From positions 62,001-126,000 of the forward strand of contig NZ_JABBCH010000010.1 in the NCBI RefSeq assembly GCF_012952295.1: a DNA stretch of 64,000 nucleotides, written 5' to 3'. The translations under genes and the position numbers were made by a program. This document shows positions 47,670 through 57,130 of this stretch, one piece after another. The notes beneath the pieces are model-generated. The model was not told the DNA's origin and did not search any database. It saw nothing but the letters and a program-made list of their open reading frames with translations. Numbering within the stretch: position 1 is the first letter of the stretch; each line of letters begins with the position of its first letter. The DNA comes from Crystallibacter degradans (GTDB taxonomy: Bacteria; Actinomycetota; Actinomycetes; Actinomycetales; Micrococcaceae).

Positions 47670-49286
47670 CTAGTGGTCGACAGCCTTTTCGGCGCCGACG
47701 CCGGTCAGTGAACGGACTTCCATTTCCGCCTGCTTGGCCGGATCCTCCACACGCTTGTCGAGTACCGTGCCCAGCCAGCCGAGGAAGAACGCCAGCGGGA
47801 TCGAGATGATGCCCGGGTTCTTCAGCGGGAACCAAGCGAAGTCCGCGCCCGGGATCATCGAAGTCTCCGTACCGGAAACCACCGGGGAGAACGCGATCAG
47901 GATCAGCGCAGCGGCCAGACCGCCATACATGGACCAGATGGCGCCCTGGGTGGAGAACTTCTTCCAGAACAGCGAGTAGATGATGGTCGGCAGGTTTGCC
48001 GAAGCCGCCACCGCGAAGGCCAGCGCCACCAGGAAGGCAATGTTCTGGCCTTGGGCGCCAATGCCGCCCAGGATGGAGAGGATACCGATGACCACCACGG
48101 TACGGCGGGCGACCTTCACTTCGCCGTCGGCGTCTACTTGGCCCTTGCGGACCACGTTCGCGTAAATGTCGTGCGCAAAGGAAGCCGCGGCAGTGATCGT
48201 CAGGCCGGCCACCACGGCCAGGATGGTCGCGAAGGCGACGGCGGAGATCAGTCCCAGCAGCAGCGGGCCGCCGAGCTCGAACGCCAGCAGCGGTGCAGCG
48301 GAGTTGACGCCGCCGGGAGCTGCCTCGATCACCTCCGGTCCGATGAGCGCGCCGGCGCCGTAGCCGAGCACCAGCGTGAACAGGTAGAAGGCGCCGATCA
48401 GCCAGATCGCCCAGACCACGGACTTGCGGGCCTCCTTGGCGGTCGGAACGGTGTAGAACCGCATCAGAACGTGCGGCAGCCCAGCGGTACCGAGCACCAG
48501 CGCCAGGGCCAGCGAGATGAAGTCGAACTTGGAGGTTTCGCTGGCACCGTACTGCATTCCCGGATTCAGGATGTCAGTGGTTCCGGCCGTCGCGGCGGCA
48601 TCGCCGAGCAGGGCCGAGAAGTTGAAGCCGTACATCGCCAGCACCCAGATTGTCATCACGAACGCACCGGCGATCAGCAGGCAGGCCTTGATGATCTGGA
48701 CCCAGGTGGTGCCCTTCATACCGCCCACCAGTACGTACAGGATCATCAGCGCACCGACGACCACAATAACGATGGACTGGCCAAGCCTGTCGTCGATGCC
48801 CAGCAGCAGCGAGACGAGTCCGCCCGCGCCGGCCATCTGGGCCAGCAGGTAGAAGAAGCAGACCGCCAGCGTCGTCGTTGCCGCGGCGATGCGCACCGGG
48901 CGCTGCTTGAGCCGGAAGGAGAGCACATCCGCCATGGTGAACTTACCGGTGTTGCGCAGCAGCTCCGCTACGAGGAGGAGAGCCACCAGCCAGGCGACCA
49001 GGAAGCCGATGGAGTACATGAAGCCGTCATAGCCGTTGATGGCGATCGCGCCGCAGATCCCGAGGAAGGAGGCGGCGGAGAGGTAGTCGCCGGCAATTGC
49101 GGTGCCGTTCTGTCCGCCGGTGAAGGAGCGGCCGGCCGCGTAGTAGTCGGCCGCTGTCTTGTTGTTGCGGCTGGCGCGCAGCACGATCACCATGGTGATC
49201 GCCACGAAGAGGCCGAAAATGGTGATGTTCAGCCAGGGCTCGCCGACCTGCGTCTCGGCCTGCGTGGTGGTGGTCAAGGGAAGCAT
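47670..49286 (-). CDS. actP: Cation/acetate symporter ActP (SSS family)
   Basis: This 538-residue solute:sodium symporter has about 13 membrane segments and typical ActP stretches: 'AADYYAAGRSFTGGQNGTAIAGDYLSAASFLG' near the N-terminus and 'GLPHVLMRFYTVPTAKEARKSV' in the middle. The family takes up acetate, glyoxylate or related monocarboxylates. The start overlaps the DUF485 gene by one base, the conserved operon order. A CRP-like site precedes the pair. Confidence 0.88.
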   Translation of the reverse strand: MLPLTTTTQAETQVGEPWLNITIFGLFVAITMVIVLRASRNNKTAADYYAAGRSFTGGQNGTAIAGDYLSAASFLGICGAIAINGYDGFMYSIGFLVAWLVALLLVAELLRNTGKFTMADVLSFRLKQRPVRIAAATTTLAVCFFYLLAQMAGAGGLVSLLLGIDDRLGQSIVIVVVGALMILYVLVGGMKGTTWVQIIKACLLIAGAFVMTIWVLAMYGFNFSALLGDAAATAGTTDILNPGMQYGASETSKFDFISLALALVLGTAGLPHVLMRFYTVPTAKEARKSVVWAIWLIGAFYLFTLVLGYGAGALIGPEVIEAAPGGVNSAAPLLAFELGGPLLLGLISAVAFATILAVVAGLTITAAASFAHDIYANVVRKGQVDADGEVKVARRTVVVIGILSILGGIGAQGQNIAFLVALAFAVAASANLPTIIYSLFWKKFSTQGAIWSMYGGLAAALILIAFSPVVSGTETSMIPGADFAWFPLKNPGIISIPLAFFLGWLGTVLDKRVEDPAKQAEMEVRSLTGVGAEKAVDH

Positions 49287-49657
49287 CAGTTCTTTTCTCC
49301 TGCCTGGGGCTCGACGGCCGCGGACTCAAGCTCGCTGCGCATCTCGGCCGCGATCGGATCCAGCTTCTTGTTGGCGAAGCTGACGTACCACATGGTGATC
49401 GCGAACGTGCTGACGAACTGCAGCAGTCCCAGGATCAGGCCGACGTTGATGTTGCCGATCACCTTGATGGACATGAAGTCATGCGCATAGTCCGCCAACA
49501 GGACGTAGGCGAAATACCACAGCAGGAATGCAATGGCCATGGGGAACACGAAGCTGCGGTGCCGGCGCCGCAGCTCCTGGAACTTCGGTTCCTGCTGGAC
49601 TTTCTCGAAGTCCACGGCTGCCGTGAAATCGGCCTCCGGGGTGGGATTTTGTCCCAT
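49286..49657 (-). CDS. DUF485 domain membrane protein (ActP partner)
   Basis: This 123-residue protein has two hydrophobic segments (about residues 40-60 and 73-95) and the DUF485 pattern 'FQELRRRHRSFVFPMAIAFLLWYFAYVLLADYA'. Such proteins are encoded before actP in many bacteria and are assumed to help the symporter. The frame stays open far upstream, but GAGGAGGA precedes the ATG at 49657, which fixes the start. Confidence 0.88.
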   Translation of the reverse strand: MGQNPTPEADFTAAVDFEKVQQEPKFQELRRRHRSFVFPMAIAFLLWYFAYVLLADYAHDFMSIKVIGNINVGLILGLLQFVSTFAITMWYVSFANKKLDPIAAEMRSELESAAVEPQAGEKN

Positions 49658-49678
49658 GTCTCCTCCTCTTGGGGATTT

Positions 49679-49694
49679 TGTGACTGCAATCACT
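49679..49694. promoter_or_regulatory. CRP/GlxR-like site upstream of DUF485-actP
   Basis: TGTGA-CTGCAA-TCACT matches the CRP consensus at nine of ten positions, 22 bp upstream of the DUF485 start. It is nearly identical to the site before the AGCS symporter at 5274-5289, including the spacer CTGCA. Confidence 0.55.
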
Positions 49695-49912
49695 CTCCAA
49701 TGTGATCCAGTACATGTCTCCAGGCGCGGCCATAGCGATCGGTGAACGGCAACCGGCCTGCGGTGAACGGCGGCCCGCTGCGACGAACAGCATGCGGCGA
49801 GGGAACTTCCCAGCGCTGGCGCGGCCGCGGACGTGCGCCCTCCGGTGCCCCCGGGTTCATCCGACGACGGCGGTGCCTTCGGTGACGCTGTCACGAGGGA
49901 TATCGTGGAGGA

Positions 49913-51115
49913 ATGTTCAGCACGGCCGTCGACATCGCGCTCATTGTGGCCATCGCGGCCGTCACGGTAGCGGTCATCGCGCTGATCGGTTTTAAGCTCG
50001 CCCGCTCCAGCCGGGATCTGGGCTCCGAGGCCGAGCTGGCCACCTACACCACCTTGCATACCGCCGGCCTTGCGGCGCCGTTCCTGCGCACCGGGCTCTC
50101 CCCTGCCGGCGCGGGCAAGGCCGCCCGCTATCTGCGCGAAATGCTCGGCAGCAACGATCTGGTCATCACGGACGAGTCCTCGATGTTGGCGTGGGACGGC
50201 GCCGACGGACCGCGGGAAGAAGAGGCCATGGCGCTGGCCCGCCAGGTGCTGGACAGCGGCCGGACCCAGGTCTTCCGCAAGCCCAGGCTCGCCGTGCCCG
50301 GCGCTGACCTGCGCGAGAACCCGGTCACGGAGGCCGTCTTCTCCCCTATCCAGGTGCAGGACCGGGTGGTGGGGACGGTCGGCGCCTACACCGAGCATGT
50401 CGGGGCGTCGCTGGTCCGGGCCGCAAATGAAGTAGCCGGCTGGGTGGCCACGCAGATTGAGCTGGCGGAGCTGGACGCCTCACGCACCCTGCTGATGGAG
50501 GCCGAAGTCCGCGCCCTGCGCGCGCAGATCAGCCCGCACTTCATCTACAACTCGCTCAACGCCATTGCGTCTTACATCCTCACCGACCCGGTGCGCGCCC
50601 GCGAGCTGGTCATCGAGTTCGCGGACTTCACCCGCTACTCGTTCCGGCGCCACGGCGACTTCACCACGGTGGCGGAGGAGCTGCAGTCCATCGACCGCTA
50701 CCTGCTGCTGGAACGGGCGCGTTTCGGCGAGCGGCTCAAGGTCAGCCTGCAGATCGGTCCGGAGGTACTCAGCACGGTTATCCCCTTCCTGTCCCTCCAG
50801 CCGCTGGTGGAGAACGCGGTCCGGCATGGCTTGGAGGCGAAGGAGGGCACCGGCCACATCACGATTACCGCGCACGATGCCGGCGCCTACGCCGTCGTTA
50901 CTATCGAGGACGACGGCGTGGGGATGGATCCTGAGCATCTGCGGCAGGTGCTCGCCGGGCACACCGAGGGCGACCACGTGGGCCTGCGCAACGTGGACTC
51001 CCGGCTGCGGCAGGTCTATGGGGACGAGCACGGCCTGGTGGTGGAAACCGCTCCCGGCCAGGGCACCCTGATCACCATGCGCGTACCGAAGTTCCAGCCG
51101 GACAACGTCGTCTAG
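49913..51115 (+). CDS. LytS-type sensor histidine kinase
   Basis: This 400-residue kinase has one N-terminal membrane segment (about residues 5-30), a GAF-like region (about 45-180), the His-kinase motif 'ISPHFIYNSLNAI' with phosphorylated H209, an N-box 'LVENAVRHG' and a G-box 'DDGVGM'. This is the LytS/YehU-type family, whose members sense pyruvate and related acids in other bacteria. GGAGGA ends right at the ATG, closer than usual. It is divergent from actP and followed by its LytTR regulator. Confidence 0.88.
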   Translation: MFSTAVDIALIVAIAAVTVAVIALIGFKLARSSRDLGSEAELATYTTLHTAGLAAPFLRTGLSPAGAGKAARYLREMLGSNDLVITDESSMLAWDGADGPREEEAMALARQVLDSGRTQVFRKPRLAVPGADLRENPVTEAVFSPIQVQDRVVGTVGAYTEHVGASLVRAANEVAGWVATQIELAELDASRTLLMEAEVRALRAQISPHFIYNSLNAIASYILTDPVRARELVIEFADFTRYSFRRHGDFTTVAEELQSIDRYLLLERARFGERLKVSLQIGPEVLSTVIPFLSLQPLVENAVRHGLEAKEGTGHITITAHDAGAYAVVTIEDDGVGMDPEHLRQVLAGHTEGDHVGLRNVDSRLRQVYGDEHGLVVETAPGQGTLITMRVPKFQPDNVV

Positions 51116-51185
51116 ACGGCGACAAGCCCGCCCAGGCAGCGATGTGCGAGCGGGTCAACCGTGGTGACGCAATAGACTGTCATGC

Positions 51186-51905
51186 ATGGTCAACGTTGTC
51201 ATCGCGGATGATGAATTCCCTGCCGTCGAGGCCCTTGCCTACCTACTGTCCCGGGACCCGCGGATAGAAAACATCTATAAAGCCATGAGCGGCGCCGAGG
51301 CATTGCGGGCGCTGGAAAGCCACGACGTTGACGCACTGTTCCTGGACATCCACATGCCGGCACTTTCCGGGCTCGATATTGCCCGTGTCATTTCACGCTT
51401 CAGCCGGCCTCCCGCCGTCGTCTTTGTGACTGCCGACGAGGACCAGGCGCTGCAGGCGTTCGAACTGGCCGCGGTGGACTACCTGCTCAAGCCGGTCCGG
51501 CCGGAACGGCTGGCCGAGTCCGTACGCCGGATCTGCGAGCTGATCGAAGACGGCGATACCAAACCCGAGGTCATTACGGTGGACCAGGGCGGCATCACCA
51601 AGATGATCAGGCGCGACGAAATTAAGTACGTGCAGGCCCAGGGCGACTATGCCCGGCTGCACACGGCCGAGGCCAGCTACCTCATCCGGGTCCCGCTGAA
51701 CGATCTCGAGCAGCAATGGGAGGACGCCGGCTACCTGCGCATCCACCGCTCGTACCTGGTGGCCATGAACCAGGTGCAGCAGGTGCGCATCACGGCCGGC
51801 AAGGCATCGGTGCTGATCAACGGCGCCGAGCTGCCGGTGAGCCGGCGGCATCTGCCGGCCGTGCGGGACAAGCTCGAAGCCAACCGGGTCAGGCCGCGCG
51901 GATGA
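51186..51905 (+). CDS. LytTR family response regulator
   Basis: The 239-residue protein has a receiver domain with the phosphoacceptor D54 in 'LFLDIHMPALSG', K in 'YLLKPVRPE', and a C-terminal LytTR DNA-binding domain (about 125-232, 'YVQAQGDYARLHTAEASYLIR', 'RIHRSYLVAMN'). It probably regulates the following symporter genes and perhaps actP. Its stop overlaps the next gene as ATGA. Confidence 0.9.
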   Translation: MVNVVIADDEFPAVEALAYLLSRDPRIENIYKAMSGAEALRALESHDVDALFLDIHMPALSGLDIARVISRFSRPPAVVFVTADEDQALQAFELAAVDYLLKPVRPERLAESVRRICELIEDGDTKPEVITVDQGGITKMIRRDEIKYVQAQGDYARLHTAEASYLIRVPLNDLEQQWEDAGYLRIHRSYLVAMNQVQQVRITAGKASVLINGAELPVSRRHLPAVRDKLEANRVRPRG

Positions 51906-52384
51906 CCGGACAGCCCGGACGGCCGAAGGATCAACCGGATCGGCCCGCACCGCCGGCTGGCGTCCGAGAACCGCGTGCGGACCGGCCCGAGCGCGTGCGG
52001 GTGACGGCGCCGCGGTCCAAAGCACCGCTGGCGCCTGGCCGCTACAGCGTTTCGCGCGAACTGGCTGAACAGTCAGAGGTCGGCGAAATCTTCATCCGCT
52101 CGCTGATCCGCTCCCAGCTGCGGCTGGCGCTGGTAGTCGCCGGCGGATTTGGCGTGATCCTGGCCGGTGTGCCGGTGCTGATGCTCCTCTTTCCACGTAT
52201 CAACGACATCACGGTTTTCACTGTCCCGCTGCCCTGGCTGCTCCTGGGCGTGGGCATCTATCCGGTCATCCTGGTCAGCGCCGGGCTCTACAACCGGGCC
52301 GCGGCCAGAAACGAGCGCCGCTTCCGCCAGCTCGTGGACGATGAGCGCATCGCCCGTCCGGGCTGGCCGGGAGGGGCTGAATGA
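51902..52384 (+). CDS. Small two-segment membrane protein, symporter partner
   Basis: This 160-residue protein has a hydrophilic Pro/Arg-rich N-terminus of about 75 residues, then two hydrophobic segments (about 82-105 and 115-140), then a charged tail. Its layout and its position before a solute:sodium symporter resemble DUF485 or DUF4212 partners, though I cannot show homology. It overlaps the response regulator gene and the next gene (ATGA in both cases), so it is tightly coupled. Confidence 0.75.
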   Translation: MTGQPGRPKDQPDRPAPPAGVREPRADRPERVRVTAPRSKAPLAPGRYSVSRELAEQSEVGEIFIRSLIRSQLRLALVVAGGFGVILAGVPVLMLLFPRINDITVFTVPLPWLLLGVGIYPVILVSAGLYNRAAARNERRFRQLVDDERIARPGWPGGAE

Positions 52385-53874
52385 GCCCGGCTGTCGGTCT
52401 TGCCGCGCTGGCCGCCGTCTGCGCAGCAACCGTGCTCATTGGTGTCTACGGACTGCGGATCTCGCGCACCACGGGAGACTTCTACGTAGCCTCGCGGACG
52501 GTGCGGCCGTGGTGGAATGCCTCGGCTATCGGCGGCGAATACCTCTCGGCGGCCAGCTTCCTCGGCGTGGCCGGGCTGATCCTGGTCTCCGGCATCGACG
52601 CGCTGTGGTTCCCCATCGGCTACACCGCCGGTTACCTGATGCTGCTGCTCTTTGTCGCGGCCCCGCTGCGCCGCTCCGGGGCCTACACCATCCCGGATTT
52701 TGCCGCTGCCCGGCTGGATTCGCGCCCGGCCCGCACCGTCACCAGCCTGCTGGTGGTCATCGTCGGCTGGCTCTACATCGTCCCGCAGCTCCACGGCGCG
52801 GCGCTGACGGTGCGCATCACTACCGGTCTGCCCGGCTGGGTGGGCGCCGCCGCCGTCGTTGTTGTGGTGGTGCTTTCCGTAGTGACCGGCGGGATGCGCT
52901 CGATCACCTTTGTGCAGGCCTTCCAGTACTGGCTGAAACTGACCGCGCTGGCCGTGCCGGTGATCTTTGTGCTGCTGGCCCTCGGGAGCACTTCGCAACC
53001 AATTACCGACGGCGGCGCGGTCTTCCACAGTGACCTCGATGTCTCCGACGAGGCGTCGCTCTACCGCAACATTTCGCTGATTACCGCGCTGCTGTTCGGC
53101 ACGCTGGGCCTGCCGCACGTGCTGGTGCGTTTCTATACCAACCCCGACGGCCCCAGCGCGCGGCGCACCACGGTCATTGTGCTGGGGCTGCTGTCGCTGT
53201 TCTATATTTTCCCCACCCTGTACGGCGTGCTCGGGCGGATTTACACGCCGGACCTGGCCACCGGCGGCCAGGCAGACGCCACGGTCCTGCTGCTGCCGGC
53301 CCGGATTTTCGACGGCGCCGCCGGGGACCTGCTCTCGGCGCTGGTCATTGCCGGCGCGTTTGCCGCATTCCTGTCCACCACGTCGGGCCTGGTGGTGTCG
53401 CTGGCCGGCGTGGTCAGCCAGGACCTGTTCCGGGGCAGCGTCCGAGGTTTCCGCTGGGCCGCCGTGCTCTCCGCTGTCGTGCCCTTGGCGGTTGCGCTGG
53501 CAACGGACTCGCTGGCCCTGGCCGGAAGCGTGGGCACGGTGTTCGCCTTTACCGCCTCCACCATCTGCCCGCTGCTGCTGCTGGGCATCTGGTGGCGCGG
53601 CCTGACCGACGCCGGAGCCATCGCGGGCATGGTCACCGGAGCGGTGCTGTGCGGCGCTGCGGTCATGCTCGCCGCGTTCGCCGGGAGTGCGTTAGGCCGG
53701 TTTGAGGAACTGCTCGCCCAGCCGGCGGCCTGGAGCGTGCCGGTGGCGTTCGTGGTCACCATTGCCGTATCGAAGCTGACGGCATCGCGCCGGCCCCTGA
53801 CGGTGGCCCGGGTGATGGCGAGGCTGCACTCGCCCGAACACCATCACCCGGCGCCGCGCACGGTAGGACGTTAA
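52381..53874 (+). CDS. Solute:sodium symporter (ActP/acetate-type)
   Basis: This 497-residue protein has about 13 membrane segments with 'TTGDFYVASRTVRPWWNASAIGGEYLSAASFLGVAG' near the start and 'LGLPHVLVRFYTNPDGPSARRTT' in the middle, as in ActP. It is a paralogue of the ActP at 47670-49286, shorter by 41 residues. The location after LytS/LytTR genes suggests that the kinase senses a monocarboxylate that this symporter imports. It ends 12 bases from the convergent DivIVA-like gene. Confidence 0.87.
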   Translation: MSPAVGLAALAAVCAATVLIGVYGLRISRTTGDFYVASRTVRPWWNASAIGGEYLSAASFLGVAGLILVSGIDALWFPIGYTAGYLMLLLFVAAPLRRSGAYTIPDFAAARLDSRPARTVTSLLVVIVGWLYIVPQLHGAALTVRITTGLPGWVGAAAVVVVVVLSVVTGGMRSITFVQAFQYWLKLTALAVPVIFVLLALGSTSQPITDGGAVFHSDLDVSDEASLYRNISLITALLFGTLGLPHVLVRFYTNPDGPSARRTTVIVLGLLSLFYIFPTLYGVLGRIYTPDLATGGQADATVLLLPARIFDGAAGDLLSALVIAGAFAAFLSTTSGLVVSLAGVVSQDLFRGSVRGFRWAAVLSAVVPLAVALATDSLALAGSVGTVFAFTASTICPLLLLGIWWRGLTDAGAIAGMVTGAVLCGAAVMLAAFAGSALGRFEELLAQPAAWSVPVAFVVTIAVSKLTASRRPLTVARVMARLHSPEHHHPAPRTVGR

Positions 53875-53886
53875 GCACCGTGTTAA

Positions 53887-54477
53887 TCAGTCAATCGCCG
53901 CCATGAGCTCGACAACACGGTCCAGGAACGCATCCACCTGGGTTTCCTCGTAACCGTCCTGGCCCTTGGCCTCGCGGAACACCGAACGGCGGACCATGTC
54001 GACGCTCAGCGGCTGGTCGTTTTCAAAGTAGGCCAGCAACTCGGAGCACAGCGCGTCCACGTCCTCCACGTTGTAGCTGGTGGCATTGCGTTTGGCCGGA
54101 CGGCGGAAGCGGTCCCCGGGCTCGCGGTGGAGCCGGGCGCGGAGCACGGCCGAAACGCGGCCGATCTGGGCCAGCCAGGCCTGCTCTCCCTCCGCGACGA
54201 TCAACGCGTCGCGCTCCCGCTGCGCGAAGACGTCCTCCAGCCGGTCCAACGCCGAGTCGACCGCGCGCGGGTCATAGCCGCCGCGGGCCGGCTCGAAAGT
54301 CATCGCGCGCACGTCGCGGCTGGTGATCTGCCCGCTGTCCGGATCGTTGGCGTTGTAGTACTCCCGGGCGCGGGACAGGAACTGGTCAACCTGCCGGACG
54401 TTGTAACCGTGCTCGCGGCGCCCCACGCGTTCGAAGGGTGCACCGCCCCGGCCAGCCTCATTCTTTTGTCGCACCAT
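53887..54477 (-). CDS. Protein with four DivIVA-like motifs
   Basis: This 196-residue protein has a repeated DivIVA-type motif: 'GYNVRQVDQFLSRA', 'GYDPRAVDSALDRL', 'SYNVEDVDALCSEL' and 'GYEETQVDAFLDRV', spaced about 40-55 residues apart. DivIVA motifs start membrane-associated coiled-coil proteins used in polar growth and division. Here the long coiled coil is missing. I choose the ATG at 54477, though a GTG next to it or an upstream ATG are possible. It follows cdsA. Function is unknown. Confidence 0.75.
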   Translation of the reverse strand: MVRQKNEAGRGGAPFERVGRREHGYNVRQVDQFLSRAREYYNANDPDSGQITSRDVRAMTFEPARGGYDPRAVDSALDRLEDVFAQRERDALIVAEGEQAWLAQIGRVSAVLRARLHREPGDRFRRPAKRNATSYNVEDVDALCSELLAYFENDQPLSVDMVRRSVFREAKGQDGYEETQVDAFLDRVVELMAAID

Positions 54478-54604
54478 CGTCCTCGATGCTTCCCTCTTCA
54501 GTAGTGACATCTGCTGTGCCAAACTCCCCAATACCTGTGCCCGGCGTGCCCGCCGGAACGCGTACTTGAATTATTTATGCGGTCTGCCTGCTGCCGGGCT
54601 GGCT

Positions 54605-55531
54605 TCAGATCGCCCCCGGCGCCAGCAGCACGGCGAGCACATAGGCCACCGGCGCGGCGAAAACGATCGAATCGAGCCTGTCCATGACGCCGCCGTGGCC
54701 GGGCAGGATGTTGCTCATGTCCTTGATGCCGAGCTCGCGTTTGACCATGGATTCGGCCAGATCCCCCGCCGAGGAGGCGGCGACGGTGGCAATAGCCAGC
54801 ACCAGCCCGAACCACCACTGCAGGTCAAGGATGAACACCGAGCAGAGAATTCCAACAACGACGGCGCCGCCCACCGATCCGGCGAAACCCTCCCAGGATT
54901 TCTTCGGGCTGATTTTCGGGGCCATCGGATGCTTGCCGAACAGTACCCCCACCAGATAACCGAAAGTGTCGTTGGAGACCACCAGCAACAGCATGGTCAT
55001 CACTTTCAGCGCGCCGTTGTCCTCGTCCAGCAGCAGCAGGGCAAAGCTGATGAACAGCGGCACCCAGCAGAGAATGAAGACCCCGCTCATAATGCTGCGC
55101 ACGGCATCCTGCGCCCGGTCCAGGCATTTGTAGACCATGATCGCAACTGCCGACGCCACCAGCGCGAACGCCAGTGCTTCCGGGCCACCGTAGTAGGCGG
55201 CGAGCGGCATGGCCAAGGCTCCGGCATACAGCGGTACCTGCGGCACGAAGATACTCTTGAGCGTCAGCGCACGGGCAACTTCCCAGACCCCGATCAGCGC
55301 GAAAACCGATACCAGCACCACAAACGCGTCGGGCAGGAAGAACAGTCCCACCAGGACGGCCACGAGGAGTGCCAGGCCGACGATGATGGCGGCGGGAAGG
55401 TTGCGCCCTGCCCGTGAAGGCGTGGCCGCGGCCCGCAGCGCCCGTCGTCCTGGTCCGGCCTTCTGAGACCCGGAACCAGCCTCAGGTGCCGGCGAACCGC
55501 CAGCCTGGGTGGAAGGCTGGTCGGTACCCAT
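54605..55531 (-). CDS. cdsA: Phosphatidate cytidylyltransferase
   Basis: CdsA makes CDP-diacylglycerol from phosphatidic acid and CTP in the membrane. The 308-residue protein has a hydrophilic N-terminus of about 45 residues, then about eight membrane segments, and the CDP-DAG synthase signature 'SMVKRELGIKDMSNILPGHGGVMDRLDS' near the end. The start overlaps the frr stop by one base. The order pyrH-frr-cdsA is standard. Confidence 0.94.
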   Translation of the reverse strand: MGTDQPSTQAGGSPAPEAGSGSQKAGPGRRALRAAATPSRAGRNLPAAIIVGLALLVAVLVGLFFLPDAFVVLVSVFALIGVWEVARALTLKSIFVPQVPLYAGALAMPLAAYYGGPEALAFALVASAVAIMVYKCLDRAQDAVRSIMSGVFILCWVPLFISFALLLLDEDNGALKVMTMLLLVVSNDTFGYLVGVLFGKHPMAPKISPKKSWEGFAGSVGGAVVVGILCSVFILDLQWWFGLVLAIATVAASSAGDLAESMVKRELGIKDMSNILPGHGGVMDRLDSIVFAAPVAYVLAVLLAPGAI

Positions 55532-56088
55532 CAGACTTCGAGCAGCTCAGCTTCTTTGCGCTTGAGCAGCTCATCCACGTTGTCCGTGTGGGCCTTGGTC
55601 CTGGCGTCCAGTTCCTTCTCGGCGCGCGCGCCCTCGTCTTCACCGATGTCGCCGTCCTTGACCTGCTTGGCGATGTTGTCCATCGCCTTGCGGCGGATGT
55701 TGCGGATGGAGACCTTCGCGTCCTCGGCCTTGCCGCGGACGATCTTGACGTATTCCTTGCGACGTTCCAGAGTCAGCTCCGGCAGCACCACACGGATAAC
55801 GTTGCCGTCATTGGCCGGGTTCGCGCCGACGTCCGAGTCCCGCAGGGCCTTCTCAATGTCGTTCAGCGCCGACTTGTCGAACGGCGTGATGAGCAGGGTA
55901 CGTGCTTCCGGGTTCTGGAACGAAGCCAGCTGCTGCAGCGGCGTCGGCGAACCGTAGTAGTTGACGGTGACCTTCGAAAACAATGCCGGGTTGGCGCGGC
56001 CGGTGCGGATCGTCGCGAAGTCCTCCTTCGCCACTTCCACCGCCTTGTCCATCTTCTCGGCAGCCTCTAGCATTGTTTCTTCGATCAC
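55531..56088 (-). CDS. frr: Ribosome recycling factor
   Basis: Frr splits the post-termination ribosome with EF-G. The 185-residue sequence has '[32 protein letters not shown]' and the helical ends of the family. It lies between pyrH and cdsA. Confidence 0.97.
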   Translation of the reverse strand: MIEETMLEAAEKMDKAVEVAKEDFATIRTGRANPALFSKVTVNYYGSPTPLQQLASFQNPEARTLLITPFDKSALNDIEKALRDSDVGANPANDGNVIRVVLPELTLERRKEYVKIVRGKAEDAKVSIRNIRRKAMDNIAKQVKDGDIGEDEGARAEKELDARTKAHTDNVDELLKRKEAELLEV

Positions 56089-56201
56089 GGCGTCTCCTTA
56101 GACAATTATGTCCGCCTTCATGGCGGCAAGGACTCTGTTATCCATCCTAGGCTATCCGGAACCGCTGACGGGCAGGCGCTCCGGGTTCTGCGCGGGTGCG
56201 C

Positions 56202-56951
56202 TTAAGCGGACACGAAGGTCCCGATCTTCTCGCCCAGGATGGCGCGGCTGACATTGCCCTCGCCTTCCATGCCGAAGACAACCATGGCCAGCTTGTTGTC
56301 CTTGCACAGGCTGAAGGCCGTCTGGTCCATGACACGGATATTGCGGCGCATCGCGTCGTCGTAAGTCAGGCTGTCCAGCTTTTCGGCAGCCGGATCCTTC
56401 TTCGGGTCCGCCGTGTAAACCCCGTCTACCCCGTTCTTGGCCATGAGTACGACGTCGGCATGGACTTCCAGCGCACGCTGGGCGGCAACGGTGTCAGTGG
56501 AGAAATACGGCAGCCCGGCGCCGGCGCCGAAGATGACCACGCGGCCCTTTTCCATGTGGCGGATGGCGCGGCGGGGAATGTACGCCTCGGCAACCTGTCC
56601 CATGGTGATGGCACTCTGGACACGAGTGTCCACGCCGGCCTGTTCGAGGAAGTCCTGCAGTGCGAGGCAGTTCATGACGGTGCCCAGCATTCCCATGTAA
56701 TCGGCGCGGGAGCGGTCCATCCCGGACTGCGAGAGTTCCGCGCCCCGGAAGAAGTTGCCGCCGCCGACCACGATCGCGACCTCGACTTGTCCCACGGTTG
56801 CCGCGATCTGCTTGGCGATGCCGCGGACGGTGTCCGGATCGACGCCGAGTTTACCCCCGCCGAAAACTTCGCCGGAGAGCTTGAGCAGAACGCGGCGCCG
56901 CTTGGGCTCCATCTCGGCGGACTGGGTTTCGGTTGCGTGCTGGGGTTCCAT
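56202..56951 (-). CDS. pyrH: UMP kinase
   Basis: PyrH phosphorylates UMP for pyrimidine nucleotide synthesis. The 249-residue amino-acid-kinase-fold protein has '[13 protein letters not shown]', '[10 protein letters not shown]' and '[18 protein letters not shown]'. I choose the ATG at 56951 because GGGAGG precedes it by four bases; an internal ATG at 56912 begins the conserved core. Confidence 0.95.
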   Translation of the reverse strand: MEPQHATETQSAEMEPKRRRVLLKLSGEVFGGGKLGVDPDTVRGIAKQIAATVGQVEVAIVVGGGNFFRGAELSQSGMDRSRADYMGMLGTVMNCLALQDFLEQAGVDTRVQSAITMGQVAEAYIPRRAIRHMEKGRVVIFGAGAGLPYFSTDTVAAQRALEVHADVVLMAKNGVDGVYTADPKKDPAAEKLDSLTYDDAMRRNIRVMDQTAFSLCKDNKLAMVVFGMEGEGNVSRAILGEKIGTFVSA

Positions 56952-57034
56952 CGTGCCTCCCGGGCGTGCTGTTGGTCCTGGGGGAAAGGACCTGTAGGGA
57001 CTGAACTGGACTGAAGTCTGTGATTCTGGGCAGG

Positions 57035-57067
57035 AAAAAGGGGCGGCCACCTGTGGGTGACCACCCC
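57035..57067 (-). terminator. Terminator of the rpsB-tsf operon
   Basis: On the minus strand GGGGTGGTCACC pairs with GGTGGCCGCCCC (two G-U pairs) around a 4-nt loop and is followed by TTTTT. It lies about 60 bases after the tsf stop and before pyrH. Confidence 0.75.
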
Positions 57068-57130
57068 CTCCTCGCTACACGGTGCTGCGTCGCGGACGGC
57101 GCATGCCATTATTTGCTAAGCGCGATGCTA

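Noticed and set aside
49882-49895. Inverted repeat GTGAC-GCT-GTCAC before lytS as a CRP site
   Set aside because: The half-site spacing is 5 instead of 6 bases and the outer bases do not match.
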